Under the pieces are notes generated by a model. That model had not been told where the DNA came from. It saw only the letters and a program-made list of their open reading frames with translations, and searched no databases. This document shows, one piece after another, positions 13,101 to 21,538 of a stretch of DNA of 64,000 nucleotides. Positions within the stretch are counted from its first letter, which is position 1. Each line of letters opens with the position of its first letter. The DNA comes from Colocasia esculenta (taxonomy: Eukaryota > Streptophyta > Magnoliopsida > Alismatales > Araceae): contig CM024755.1 in assembly GCA_014218235.1 (NCBI GenBank), forward strand, positions 164,293,941-164,357,940, written 5' to 3'. The position numbers and the translations under genes were made by a program.

Positions 13101-14327
13101 TCTGGCACCTGCAGCATATACATGCTTCTTAGTTCTCCTGGAGGGACTGCTTTTTTACTGTTTAGCTATACCTGTGTCTATACTCTGTACCTTGTCACTT
13201 CTGAACAAAATAGCACATGTAGGTACACTTTAGTGCAAGTAAATTAAATTCTCAGTTATTTTTTGTTTCTTCCATTCTATCTTCTCTTACTGTTGCATGT
13301 ATTTTTTATTGTGTCATGTTTCCAATTAATATTGGGAAAACAAAGATGCGATAAATAAGTTCCTGTTTTTTTTTTTCACTGATTTGCTTTCTTGCTGTCT
13401 TCTACCAGATGCTTTTATCCATGTTTGGTATATGGGAAATCACCACTGTGTATATTAATCTCACTCTAAAAAAAAAAAAACTTTATTCTCCCAGTTGATC
13501 TGAGTTGTACCTTTCTTATACAGGTCTTGTGACTCTTGTTTGTAGCTCAACTTTTATTTACACGACATATCTCTATTAGATTAGAATTTGCACTTGTTTA
13601 TGTGACTCGTCAATTTCTGAACTTTCCTTACCTGGGAGACTGGAATTAGAGAAGCTCTCTGGACCCTGAAGGATTTGGCTGTTGTATTGGCCATGATGTC
13701 ATGAAGAATCCCAAACCCTCTTGGGAGTTCAGGGAGCTTTAGCCTAAGACCATGGCTAGAGTTGTGATTGAAGTCCCCTGGCCTCTCTTTTATTTTCATT
13801 AAGATCAAGGCAATTTTATGCTCATGTTCGTGTTTTAGAATTATTCTTCTGTTTCTCCATGGTAAATTTGTTTCCATGTTTTGCTTTCTGACAAAATCGT
13901 GTGCTGCAGCTTAGGAAAATGCTTGATCTTCTGGTGCATGCATCTCAATGCCGATCGCTGCATTGCCAGTACCCTAATTGCCGTAAAGTTAAAGGATTGT
14001 TCCGCCATGGTATAAACTGTAAGGTACGTGCTTCAGGTGGTTGTGTCCTGTGTAAGAAGATGTGGTACCTGCTGCAACTTCATGCAAGAGCTTGCAAAGA
14101 ATCAGAATGTCACGTACCACGCTGCAGGTATGCTAATCATTGTCTTCTTATTAACGTTGTTGTTGACTGTATCTCCTTGCTGCCGGCATATCCTAACATG
14201 CCATCTAAACAGGGATTTGAGAGAACATTTGAGGAGATTGCAACAGCAGTCTGATTCTAGGCGGAGGGCTGCAGTCATGGAGATGATGAGGCAGAGAACT
14301 GCAGAAGTCGCAGGGAACACCGGATAG
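1..14327 (+). CDS. HAC1: HAC1-like histone acetyltransferase (p300/CBP type), 3' part, 12 exons
   Basis: Nuclear transcriptional co-activator that transfers acetyl groups from acetyl-CoA to histone lysines. Coding exons are <3-1151, 2043-2339, 2452-2730, 5294-5422, 5589-5789, 5980-6122, 6231-6543, 6892-7031, 11883-11961, 12091-12483, 13910-14127 and 14213-14327. All introns are GT-AG and the phases join without a stop, giving about 1,150 residues. Domain order is TAZ1, a Cys-rich segment, PHD-like finger, CBP-type HAT core, ZZ, second ZZ, TAZ2. This is the plant HAC layout, not the animal one, since there is no bromodomain between PHD and HAT. The N-terminal part lies upstream of the window. 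Close agreement with remembered Arabidopsis HAC1 over the C-terminal half supports the name; assignment to HAC1 rather than HAC12 or another paralogue is not possible here. The introns hold several transposons, but no exon is interrupted. Confidence 0.95.
1152..2042 (+). other. HAC intron, no insertion seen
   Basis: An 891-bp GT-AG intron, AT-rich, with a T/C-rich tract before the acceptor. I see no coding fragment or transposon end in it. Confidence 0.7.
2043..2339 (+). CDS. HAC1: HAC exon B: Cys-rich plant HAC segment
   Basis: Acceptor TTTTGCAG|AGC and donor TGG|GTAAGT. It encodes 99 residues with two zinc-ligand pairs, CQLC and [11 protein letters not shown], then [12 protein letters not shown]. 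This lies directly before the PHD-like finger in plant HAC proteins. The exon is a whole number of codons. Confidence 0.93.
2452..2730 (+). CDS. HAC1: HAC exon C: PHD-like finger
   Basis: Acceptor CCTGCAG|TGG and donor GAG|GTAATT. It encodes 93 residues. [15 protein letters not shown] and YTCPNCY give the Cys4-His-Cys spacing of a PHD-like finger, followed by a basic helix rich in Arg/Gln ([16 protein letters not shown]). Confidence 0.93.
3422..4495. repeat. ~1.07-kb foldback (inverted-repeat) element in HAC intron 3
   Basis: The stretch begins CATGGATGGCAAAGTCGG and ends with the inverse, CATGGATGGCAAAATCGG on the - strand. Two long arms (about 3,422-3,995 and 4,025-4,495) are imperfect inverse copies. 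For example, AAGAAGAAAATCACGATTTT near 3,836 mirrors sequence near 4,180, and the centre repeats CTCCCTTGGAGAAGTCAT. The spacer is only about 30 bp, so the transcript could form a very long hairpin. There is no coding capacity and I found no clear target duplication. The GATTCGGATCGG-type words near the ends are shared with the MITE at 8,969. A poly-G run (12 G) sits near 4,371-4,382. Confidence 0.8.
5294..5422 (+). CDS. HAC1: HAC exon D: start of HAT core
   Basis: Acceptor ATATCCAG|GTT and donor AAG|GTGCAA. It encodes 43 residues beginning [13 protein letters not shown], the first strand of the CBP-type acetyltransferase fold. It lies after the large intron 3, which contains the foldback element. 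Confidence 0.92.
5589..5789 (+). CDS. HAC1: HAC exon E: HAT core
   Basis: Acceptor TTGTCCAG|GTT and donor CTG|GTATTG. It encodes 67 residues, including the motifs [15 protein letters not shown] and [15 protein letters not shown]. These match the central strands of p300/CBP acetyltransferases, which carry the acetyl-CoA-binding surface. Confidence 0.94.
5980..6122 (+). CDS. HAC1: HAC exon F: HAT catalytic loop
   Basis: Acceptor GGTTCAG|ATA and donor AATG|GTGAGT, phase 2. It contains [28 protein letters not shown] and [10 protein letters not shown]. The Trp of IWACPP corresponds to the important p300 residue W1436 (aligned from memory). The Trp codon at the exon end is split across the next intron. 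Confidence 0.94.
6231..6543 (+). CDS. HAC1: HAC exon G: HAT catalytic Tyr and C-terminal half
   Basis: Acceptor TTTTCAG|GTA and donor AAG|GTATGT. The first full codon encodes the Tyr of EWYLSML, equivalent to p300 catalytic Y1467 by remembered alignment. It continues with [15 protein letters not shown] and a lysine-rich stretch ([14 protein letters not shown]). Confidence 0.94.
6892..7031 (+). CDS. HAC1: HAC exon H: end of HAT and first half of ZZ finger
   Basis: Acceptor CTTCCACAG|CTT and donor GACAA|GTAAGC, phase 2. It encodes [15 protein letters not shown] and then the zinc ligands CNHC and [12 protein letters not shown]. The ZZ finger is completed by the next exon 4.85 kb downstream. Confidence 0.93.
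7610..7800. repeat. AT microsatellites in copia LTR
   Basis: A (TA)n run at about 7,613-7,638, and mixed ATATAC/TATATA runs at 7,743-7,798. A duplicated segment (CCCAACTACAATAAGACATA) occurs at about 7,641 and 7,820, making this LTR longer than its partner. Confidence 0.8.
7931..9720 (-). pseudogene. Copia pol fragments (RT / RNase H), broken
   Basis: Reading right to left I see a copia RT N-terminal portion (motifs like [29 protein letters not shown]), then [21 protein letters not shown] (split here: catalytic YVDD at about 8,893-8,904). Degraded RNase H follows ([15 protein letters not shown]), ending with [14 protein letters not shown] to [12 protein letters not shown] at 7,931-8,194. That last segment is the usual C-terminus of plant copia polyproteins. 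Several frameshifts and stops separate the blocks, and the frame between them is not recoverable by eye. Confidence 0.78.
8969..9143. mobile_element. 175-bp MITE inserted in the copia RT
   Basis: The stretch starts AGGTTCGCCA and ends TGGCAAACC, imperfect inverse ends. It is flanked by TGATCCCCATCA (8,957-8,968) and TGATCCCCATTA (9,144-9,155), a near-perfect duplication of the copia sequence. The duplication is long enough to fit a 9-bp MULE-type target duplication. The interior is made of inverse GAATCGG/CCGATTC words. It splits the copia RT frame upstream of YVDD, so it is younger than the copia. Confidence 0.75.
11174..11486 (-). mobile_element. Complete TRIM (313 bp) in HAC intron 8
   Basis: Two LTR-like direct repeats, 11,174-11,287 and 11,375-11,486, both begin TGTAGAA and end TCTAATA on the + strand. 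They are flanked by the 5-bp duplication TTGCT (11,169-11,173 and 11,487-11,491). A primer-binding site complementary to initiator tRNA-Met (TGGTATCAGAGC on the - strand, 11,363-11,374) adjoins the right LTR. A purine tract (GAGAGGGAG, - strand) adjoins the left LTR. There is no coding capacity. The LTRs differ at roughly a dozen positions, so it is not recent. Confidence 0.88.
11883..11961 (+). CDS. HAC1: HAC exon I: 79-bp micro-exon finishing the first ZZ finger
   Basis: Acceptor ATTTGTAG|GTG and donor CCG|GTGAGT. The split Lys codon (AA|G) restores the frame into [15 protein letters not shown]. It is isolated by a 4,851-bp intron on the left that contains three transposon insertions, yet both splice sites are canonical. 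Confidence 0.92.
12091..12483 (+). CDS. HAC1: HAC exon J: second ZZ finger
   Basis: Acceptor CTTGAACAG|GTT and donor CAG|GTAAAC. It encodes 131 residues, including the conserved block [17 protein letters not shown], then ZZ ligands [25 protein letters not shown] and HPHRLTNHP. Confidence 0.94.
12484..13909 (+). other. HAC intron, no insertion recognised
   Basis: A 1.4-kb GT-AG intron, AT-rich, with several poly-T/poly-A runs. I recognise no transposon end or coding fragment. Confidence 0.6.
13910..14127 (+). CDS. HAC1: HAC exon K: TAZ2 zinc finger
   Basis: Acceptor GTGCTGCAG|CTT and donor TGCAG|GTATGC, phase 2. It carries the TAZ2 clusters [44 protein letters not shown] and VPRC. TAZ domains bind transactivation domains of transcription factors. 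Confidence 0.94.
14213..14327 (+). CDS. HAC1: HAC exon L: C-terminus and stop
   Basis: Acceptor TCTAAACAG|GGA. It encodes the final helix ([18 protein letters not shown] and [13 protein letters not shown]) and ends at TAG, 14325-14327. The sequence agrees with the conserved HAC1 C-terminus. Confidence 0.94.
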
Positions 14328-15151
14328 CCGCCTCTGTATATACGCATTTTAACCAAAAGATGATGGGAAATGGGATTCTACCTCTCGGTCACTGCACCTG
14401 AAGAATCCACCGTTGGAGAGACTGTGATCACAAAGGTGAACGAGATTAACAAGATGAGACATTTGGAATGAGGGTTTGGTTTAAAGTGGTGGAGGCGGTC
14501 GTCCGTCCATCTGCGTCCCCATGACAGTGGGTTGCTGATCGGATATCTCCACTTTCGGCCCACACCTGCTCGACCTCCACAGTCTCAGAGTCCATTCTTT
14601 GATTTATCTTGTATAACAAGCCGCCCATCTTCCGGTGGCAGTTGTAGCATAGGGTGTCCTGATTTGACGACGATTCCCGCTGGAAGGAAAAAGGAATCGG
14701 GGGCTTCTGTTAATTCTCTCTTTTTTCCCCTCCCCCGCTCACCTTCTTAACTACACCACGTCTACTAGGTTCTTGCTTTTGGGCTGGTTGGGTTGGGTCG
14801 GGTCGGGGGGAAAAGCGCGGGCGGCATTCCGTTTCTTATCATGCTGGCCGGCTCTGTACAATTCATGTTATTTTGATATGCTGAGAAAAAAAAGCCGCTT
14901 TTGAATATATGTTATTGCGGACTCAATATAGTGTCCGGCTTCTTCTTTCTTTGGGCCGGGTGAGCGAGTTTCTAGTTGTCTCTGTTTTGGGTGAAGAATG
15001 AGTTTGTACTTATCAGGGTGGGTATGCGTTTCCAACTGATATTAATCATCTCTCTCTCTCTCTCTAGTGACTGATCTGATGATGAACCCAACACCTGCCC
15101 CCTTCTCTCTCACACACACCGCCGCCCTTTCTCTCTAACAAGTGTAGAAGG
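14328..15151 (+). other. HAC 3' flank / probable 3' UTR
   Basis: This is the stretch between the HAC stop codon and the MULE target duplication. It contains a (CT)n run at about 15,049-15,066 and a CACACA run near 15,112. No reading frame here looks coding. Any HAC polyadenylation site should lie here, before the transposon, but I could not single out a signal. Confidence 0.6.
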
Positions 15152-15160
15152 TATTTTTTA

Positions 15161-15815
15161 GGGAGAATTAATTGTTGGTCCCTGGCAAGGGCCAACACAT
15201 ATTTTTTCATCCCTGTCAGCTTTTCCTTCAATGTATGGTCCCTACTTTATGCGGGTTATAATTTCCAGTCCCTGACGTTAATCGACATTATCCGTCTTAT
15301 CTTAAATGTCAATTCTACCCCTAGCCATAGTTGACCCGTGAGTGTCGCCGGTTTTAATGCCTTTCGAAGAAGGCACGCAATGGCGAAATGCTTCTCGCTG
15401 CGGTGCTGTGAAGAGGAGCGCAGGGTTGCTGTTTGGGTGAAAGATTTTGGCTTTCGGTGAACTTTCCTAAGTTGGTTGTCATTTTCTTCTATCTGTGGTG
15501 AATGTGGGTTGTTCAATGGCGTTTCGATAGACATTGGTTCCACCTACCCCCTTTCTCCTATGTAGATCCACATCCGTTAGTCGCTAGAGGCTTTTCTTGC
15601 CAACAATGTTTCATCTAGATCCGGTAGTAGTAGTCGGAGGCTTTTGTCTCGCTGCTATTTGCTATTTACTCCACTTTTTCATGCAGTTCTTCAAATCCAC
15701 TTTTTTTTGATCTAAACGTAGGAGTTACCTACATTACTACTAACTACTAGTTTTCTACTTACAGAGTTACAGTAGAGTAAAAGGACATGTTACTTTGAAA
15801 GTATTTACTGTGGTA
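15161..15815 (+). repeat. MULE left terminal inverted repeat, unique part
   Basis: Inverse of 50,870-51,521. Shared blocks include TTGGTCCCTGGCA, TATAATTTCCAGTCC, CTTTCGAAGAAGGCACGCAA, TTGCCAACAATGTTTCATC and TTTACTCCACTTTTTCATGC. Both copies keep a short frame that reads similarly in each arm, which is expected of an inverted repeat and is not evidence of a gene. Confidence 0.9.
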
Positions 15816-17262
15816 ACTGTGTAAGAACTTGTGAAGTAGTTACATATGTTAACTGTGTAAGTATGTAATTACCTATTTTTTTCTACTTGTGTGTAAGTAT
15901 TTGTATTTCTAATTGTGTAACAAATTTTGAAGTAGTTACACAGTTAACTGTGTAACTGCGTAAGTATGTAATTACCTGCTTTCTTTGTACGTAAATCTGT
16001 AAGTACTGTATTTGTTAACTGTGTAACAACTTTCCAAATAGTTACACAATTAACTGTGTAACTGAGTAACAACTTCAAAAGTAGTTACATATGTTAACTG
16101 TGTAAGTATGTAATTACCTTTTTTTTTTTCTACGTAAGTGTGTAAGTATTTGTATTTCTAACTGTGTAACAACTTTCGAAGTAGTTACACAATTAACTGT
16201 GTAACTGCGTAAGTACGTAATTACCTACTTTCTTTGTACGTAAGTCTGTAAGTACTGTATTTGTTAACTGTGTAACTACTTTCCAAGTAACTGTGTAACA
16301 ACTTCAAAAGTAGTTACATATGTTAACTGTGTAAGTATGTAATTACCTATTTTTTTTCTACATAAGTGTGTAAGTATTTGTATTTCTAACTGTGTAACAA
16401 CTTTCGAAGTACTTACAAAGTTAACTGTGTAACAACTTTCGAAGTACTTACACAGTTAACTGTGTAACTGCGTAAGTATATAATTACCTACTTTCTTTGT
16501 ACGTAAGTCTGTAAGTACTGTATTTGTTAACTGTGTAATAACTTTCCAAGTAGTTACACAGTTAACTGTGTAATTGTTTAACAACTTCAAAAGTAGTTAC
16601 ATATGTTAACTGTGTAACTGAGTAACTGTGTAACAACTTTAAAAGTAGTTACATATGTTAATTGTGTAAGTATGTAATTACCTATTTTTTTTCTATGTAA
16701 GTGTGTAAGTATTTGTATATCTAACTGTGTAACAACTTTTGAAGTAGTTAAACAGTTAACTGTGTAACTGCGTAAGTATGTAATTACCTACTTTCTTTGT
16801 ACGTAAGTCTATAAGTATTGTATTTGTTAACTGTGTAACAACTTTCCAAGTAGTTACACAGTTAACTATGTAACTGAGTAACTGTGTAACAACTTCAAAA
16901 GTAGTTACATATGTTAACTATGTAACTGAATAATTGTGTAACAACTTTAAAAGTAGTTATATATGTTAACTGTGTAAGTATGTAATTACATATTTTTTTT
17001 TCTACTTAAGTGTGTAAGTATTTGTATATCTAATTGTGTAACAACTTTCGAAGTAGTTACATAGTTAACTGTGTAACTGCGTAAGTATGTAATTACCTAC
17101 TTTCTTTATACGTAAGTCTATAAGTACTGTATTTGTTAATTGTGTAACAACTTTCCAAGTAGTTACACAGTTAACTGTGTAACTGTGTAACAACTTCTCA
17201 AGTAGTTGCACAGTTACACAGTTAAATTCCGTAAGTAACCCTTTTTTTTACCTATGTCTGGA
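15816..17262. repeat. Left subterminal minisatellite array
   Basis: About 1.45 kb of AT-rich tandem sequence centred on the palindrome CACAGTTAACTGTG with GTTAC/GTAAC arms. Two subunit types alternate. Type A follows GTAATTACC with a long T run then CTACGTAAGTGTGTAAG; type B has TACTTTCTTTGTACGTAAG. The GTAATTACC landmark falls at about 15,864 (A), 15,968 (B), 16,107 (A), 16,213 (B), 16,338 (A), 16,478 (B), 16,672 (A), 16,778 (B), 16,980 (A) and 17,087 (B). This gives a composite unit of roughly 230-335 bp, five times over. Confidence 0.9.
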
Positions 17263-17365
17263 AGTACTTTTATCTTTTACATATGCTTTTAAAATTTCAC
17301 TTACAGCTTGCTCTATTTACCAACATGCATGCTCTCATGTTCATCTCAGGCTTATTTGATTCAAG

Positions 17366-17890
17366 AAATTTGGACTTGATTCCTGCTCGATGTGCATTTG
17401 GAAACGATTCCTTCATTTTTTATGTTTAAGATGATATGGGAATGGAGGAAATAAGGGAACATATATTCCAAAGATGGCATTTGACTAGTCCTCATTGGTG
17501 TATTAAGTACCAGTTACGTGGAGAAGTCAAATATCACATTTGCTTAAACGTGAATGATGACATAGAGATTATGCGTTCATTGCATAAGAATCACAATGAG
17601 AAATATGTGCTAATGTAGGTTGCTTGCAAAGAAGGGTAAACATTTACATGTGCTTTTTGAAAGTTTGTATGCATGAATGACTTGGTTGTGCATTATTCAT
17701 ATGATACGATGGGTTTTTTTGCAGCTCTATAGCAGTTCGTTCATCAGGCATGTCTGTACCAAGTACGTCAAATTGTAGGAAAAGGCGTATGTATCATGTT
17801 CGTCCTCACATGTGTTTGGAGAATGGGCAAAATCGACGATTTTCGAAGGTTCATCAGTGGAGAAGTGGGATCTATGCACGCAGTGTTTGA
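17366..17890 (+). pseudogene. Partial paralogue of the MULE transposase 5' exon
   Basis: CAFGNDSFIFYV followed by EHIFQRWHLTSPHWCIKYQL and DIEIMRSLHKNH (17,436-17,618 open) matches, position for position, CSFGNDSFVFYV, LRRWSLSGRRWIIKYSL and DIMYDIHKQH in the MURA first exon at 22,968. A further open stretch at about 17,724-17,891 (AVRSSGMSVPSTSN, then HQWRSGIYARSV and a stop) follows a T-rich tract ending TTTTTTGCAG and could be a second exon. A stop splits the first motif block. There is no DDE or SWIM region here, so this is a truncated copy. Confidence 0.6.
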
Positions 17891-18344
17891 GTTTGTCTTT
17901 ATTTTTGTAAGCACTGATTGGAGTATTGTTATGACTTTGTTAAGTCAGTACCTCCTTAATGTAATGATATTGTGATCCCTATTGTTTCCAAACTTAATGC
18001 AATTTGTGCTGCAATGAAAGGTATTGTGACTTACGAACCGAATGCAGTTTATGTTCTGGCGGACCTACACGCTTACAAATTTACTACCTCTGTAAGTATG
18101 TAAGTTGTAATTTTACACATTTGTGATGCAGTCATGCCAGCAACCAATTATTAATTCTCGTAAGAAAAGTTTCCTTAATAAAACACATATAGAGGCATGT
18201 ACTTCAACACTTACATATATACAGATCATCACTTAAAGACTTACAAAAAAATAGTTGCTCACATTTGCAGACATACATGCTTGCATAGAAACATTGTTTT
18301 GAAGTTAATAAACAGGGAACAATGTTTATGCATCATCCAATAAT
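17891..18344. other. MULE interior without recognised gene
   Basis: AT-rich, with scattered minisatellite-like words (CTGTAAGTATGTAAG near 18,090; ACTTACATA near 18,210). No coding fragment is recognised. Confidence 0.55.
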
Positions 18345-21300
18345 TAAACATCTTTCTCCTCAGCCTGTTCACAGACCATTTCCTGTGCCTTATGCTCATT
18401 GACCTCTTGAATAATGGCCCATGCAAGCTTCCTTCAAAAGATGTCCATGTCAACGTATGTCATTATAAATGAATGAGAATATATAAATATTTGGGTAGGC
18501 TAAGATGTGGAGTATATACATCTGTTAAGAACCATACATGGGAGAAAGGGAAACCAATTATGCTCTTTTGTGATAAACACTCCATGTATTTGCAAACAAA
18601 AAGGGCACAGTCGTCCCCAGGTCCTTGTTGTGGACAAGGGCTTGGGATTACGACCGACCATTCTGTAGTATCGAGGCCAAAGAGTTGAAGAAAACCTTTT
18701 TTTTTTTAGAAAATTGACCTACAGTAAAAAAAAGATACATATGTGAACTTCAAATACAGATTTACAGACTTTGAGACTTACAACTTTCCTGCATACAGAC
18801 TAATGTAATTATGTAGCACATACTTACATAATTAGTGAAGTAACTCTGTAAGCTACACACTTACATGGCTACAAAATGACATATTTACATAGTTATAAAG
18901 TATGAGTTGCTGAGATTCTTACTAACATACATAGTTACATAGATAGTGAAGTTAATCAGTAAGTTACATACTTACATAGTTATGAACTACAAGTTGCCAA
19001 TATACTTACAGACTTACATACATAGAACCACTTGCACACATTTAGATGAATGACAAATGAAAAGATTGTCTGGAGGAGTATAAGCACTTACATAGCGCTA
19101 GAAATCATGTTTAGGGTGTTGGGTCATTGAGTCATAAAGTTGGTACTGTTTAGCTCTAATATTAATGACCAACAATGCCCAATGATTTATAAAATGCATT
19201 GGAGAGAAGACCATGTCCATGTCATTTAGAGGTTTCTACAGTGTCTTCAGAATGTGGTCCAAGTATTCCATTCTTTTTTCTACCTCGTTCCACCCCATTA
19301 TCTATCCCTATTACAAACAGTAAGGAGAACAATAATATAATTGTCATATGTTCAGTTTAAATGGAGGTGGAATACTACAAATGGAGTACAAACCTTGTTG
19401 TAGGCAGGCAGACAATCATAGTCATAATATTTGGATGGTTCATCCTATGTTTTTCTTCACATTAGAAGAAGGAACATATCAATTATAGCTGCTTCTAATT
19501 CTTTTCCAAACAATAGAGAAATTATGTGCTCCGGGTTGACATATGCACCCCGACCATCCTTGTTTGGTTCTAGTAGATTGTCACTACAAAATGTAACAAA
19601 GATATTTATAATGGTAGTTGATGTAACTCTATCGCCTTATTCATAATAGTGTAAAGTTTATTACCCATCAATTCTGGTGGTATCTAGGAAACTGTCAATA
19701 ACATGAACCTCCTGTGGGGAAAGTTGTTTTCATCCGCGGTAATCTCGACGGACTTCACACTAGGCAAACTAAATTATGACAAATACATGAGACAATGAAG
19801 CATTAACGAAACTTTATGAAATAACCGGAAGAGAAACAATGGAACATGCCTGAGGGGGACATGCCTGACTTAATTGGGAAGACACAATGATTGGATTGTC
19901 TTCCTGCAGCTTCTTCTTCAGCTTACCTTCAAACTCGAACTCCAAGTCCTACCATAAATATACATGACTTACGCACTTACACAAATATGTGATTACACAA
20001 TTGTTTGGTTACACAATTTCAAAATTACATGGTCGCATAGGAACATAATTTTTAGGTTACACAATTACTTATCTACCTTCAATAAAGCTGACCGTGCTCT
20101 GGTCCTTCGTGCTTCCTTGACCCTCCTTGTCAGCGACGAGGGTGAGATGGCTTTCCCCACTTTTCGCTTTTTCTCCCCTGTTGGAGGTATCTTTTCACTT
20201 GTTGTGGGGGGCACAATATTCTTGATCAATTTATCTAGGGTCTGTATGATAGTGTCCATGTCCTGACCCTCATCCTTCCTTGAGTCTTCTCCTCCTTCCT
20301 CCTGTTCTCTTTTTTCTTCCACCTCTTTCTCCTCATCCTCTCCTCCCTCCTCCTTTTTCTTGGACATCTACTCCTATTCCTCTCCTCCTTTCTCCTTCTT
20401 AGTGGACATCACCTCCACCTCTTGTCCTCCCCCTCCTTCTTGGACATCTCCACCACCACCTGTCCTCCGTCCTCTCCTCTTTGAACATCTATTTTTTCCT
20501 CCTCATTTCTTCCCACCTTCTCATGTTCTTCTTCTCTTCCCTTTCTCTTAGACATTTTTTCTATTCTTTTCTGTCTTTTTCTCTCTTCTTTTCTCTCTTT
20601 CATCTGGATTATCTATCCAAGCATACTTCGAATGTCAGTCAGAAGATTGATAATTTGATTTGTTTGGGTGGGTGTTGCTATTATTGCTGCTATTGGCAGC
20701 TGTTGCTGTTGCTCAAGCTGTGGGTGTTGTTGTTGTTGTTATTGCTGTGCTGTGGCAGGTGTGGCTGATAATCTTAGCTTTATTTTCTTGCTTTTAAAGA
20801 GGGCTTCCTCATCCTCGGATATGGTAACATCAGAGACTATCTGAGAATGGATAAAAATATATAAGTTATGTGTTGGTACAATAACCACCAGCATGGATAA
20901 AAATATATAAGTTATACACCAGAAGAACTAGGTTGATAGAGAGACTTACAGAGCGCCTGTTCATTTTCTTTAATTGTTTCAACCAATAAATGATTCTCCT
21001 CTGATGTACCCACTTGAAAATCCGTGGAAGCTTCTCTGGAAATTCTAGCGCGAAGCTTCTTTGGTGCTCCAAGAACCAGGCCTGTCTTTAAAAGAAATTG
21101 TACTTGTTATTGTGATATATTGTGATATAGTTTACATACATTATTATTGGTAGTATTTGAGAAAGAAAAGACATACACCAAAAAATGGAAAGCATCCCAA
21201 AACATAAATTCCTTTAGATGACTTTTCTCTATTCTCTTTCTTCAACTCGTTAGCAATTTCAGTCATCTTGCTCATGAGGAATTGGTGCACAACACCTGCC

Positions 21301-21538
21301 CAATCAACATTGTTCACTTTCTTCAGATTGTTGACATAATGCAGAATTGCAATGGGACAAGAGAACATAATTGTTGTGAACAAAAAACTAGCACAAAGTA
21401 AGGCTATCCAAAGTTGAACAAAATCTTGAATGTCTTCCTGCTCATTAGAGGGTGCCAAAGGCTGCATGGCTTGTAGAATATTTTTTCGGTGCACTTTGTC
21501 CTTCTTGGGCAGCAGCTTATGAAGCTGACTGTCTACAC
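18345..21538 (-). pseudogene. Ulp1-like (C48) cysteine protease gene of the MULE, degenerate
   Basis: Antisense to MURA and divergent from it. Exon pieces, right to left: 21,144-21,538 (ILQAMQPLAPSNEQEDI and HYVNNLKKVNNVDWAGVVH); 20,950-21,080 (acceptor CAG|GCC, donor CT|GTAAGT); 20,840 to about 20,077 (Gln-rich then Lys/Glu-rich, with in-frame stops, donor GAAG|GTAGAT); small pieces at 19,860-19,948; 19,640-19,760 (EVHVIDSFLDTTRIDG); 19,390-19,590 (AYVNPEHIISLLFGKE). The catalytic part follows: FSPMHFINHWALLVIN with the His at about 19,180, YDSM with the Asp at about 19,133, and QQGPGDDCALFVCKYMEC with the Cys at about 18,609. The His-Asp-Cys triad and a preceding Gln fit SUMO-type proteases. 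Stops at several points make it a pseudogene. Exon limits in the centre are approximate. Confidence 0.72.
20278..20640 (-). repeat. Low-complexity Lys/Glu-coding tract in the Ulp1-like gene
   Basis: The + strand is almost pure CTCCTCTTC-type pyrimidine sequence; the - strand encodes runs of E, K, R and G. Just upstream, 20,690-20,760, is a CAA/CAG (Gln) tract. Such acidic/basic linkers are common in the central region of MULE Ulp1-like proteins. Confidence 0.75.

Noticed and set aside
15256..15543. A 95-codon frame conserved at 51,139-51,426
   Set aside because: The two are the arms of the MULE inverted repeat. Conservation comes from that, and no domain is visible.
15816..17262. Regularly spaced repeats that could suggest a CRISPR array
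   Set aside because: Plant nuclear DNA, no unique spacers, units much longer than CRISPR repeats, and location inside a transposon end.
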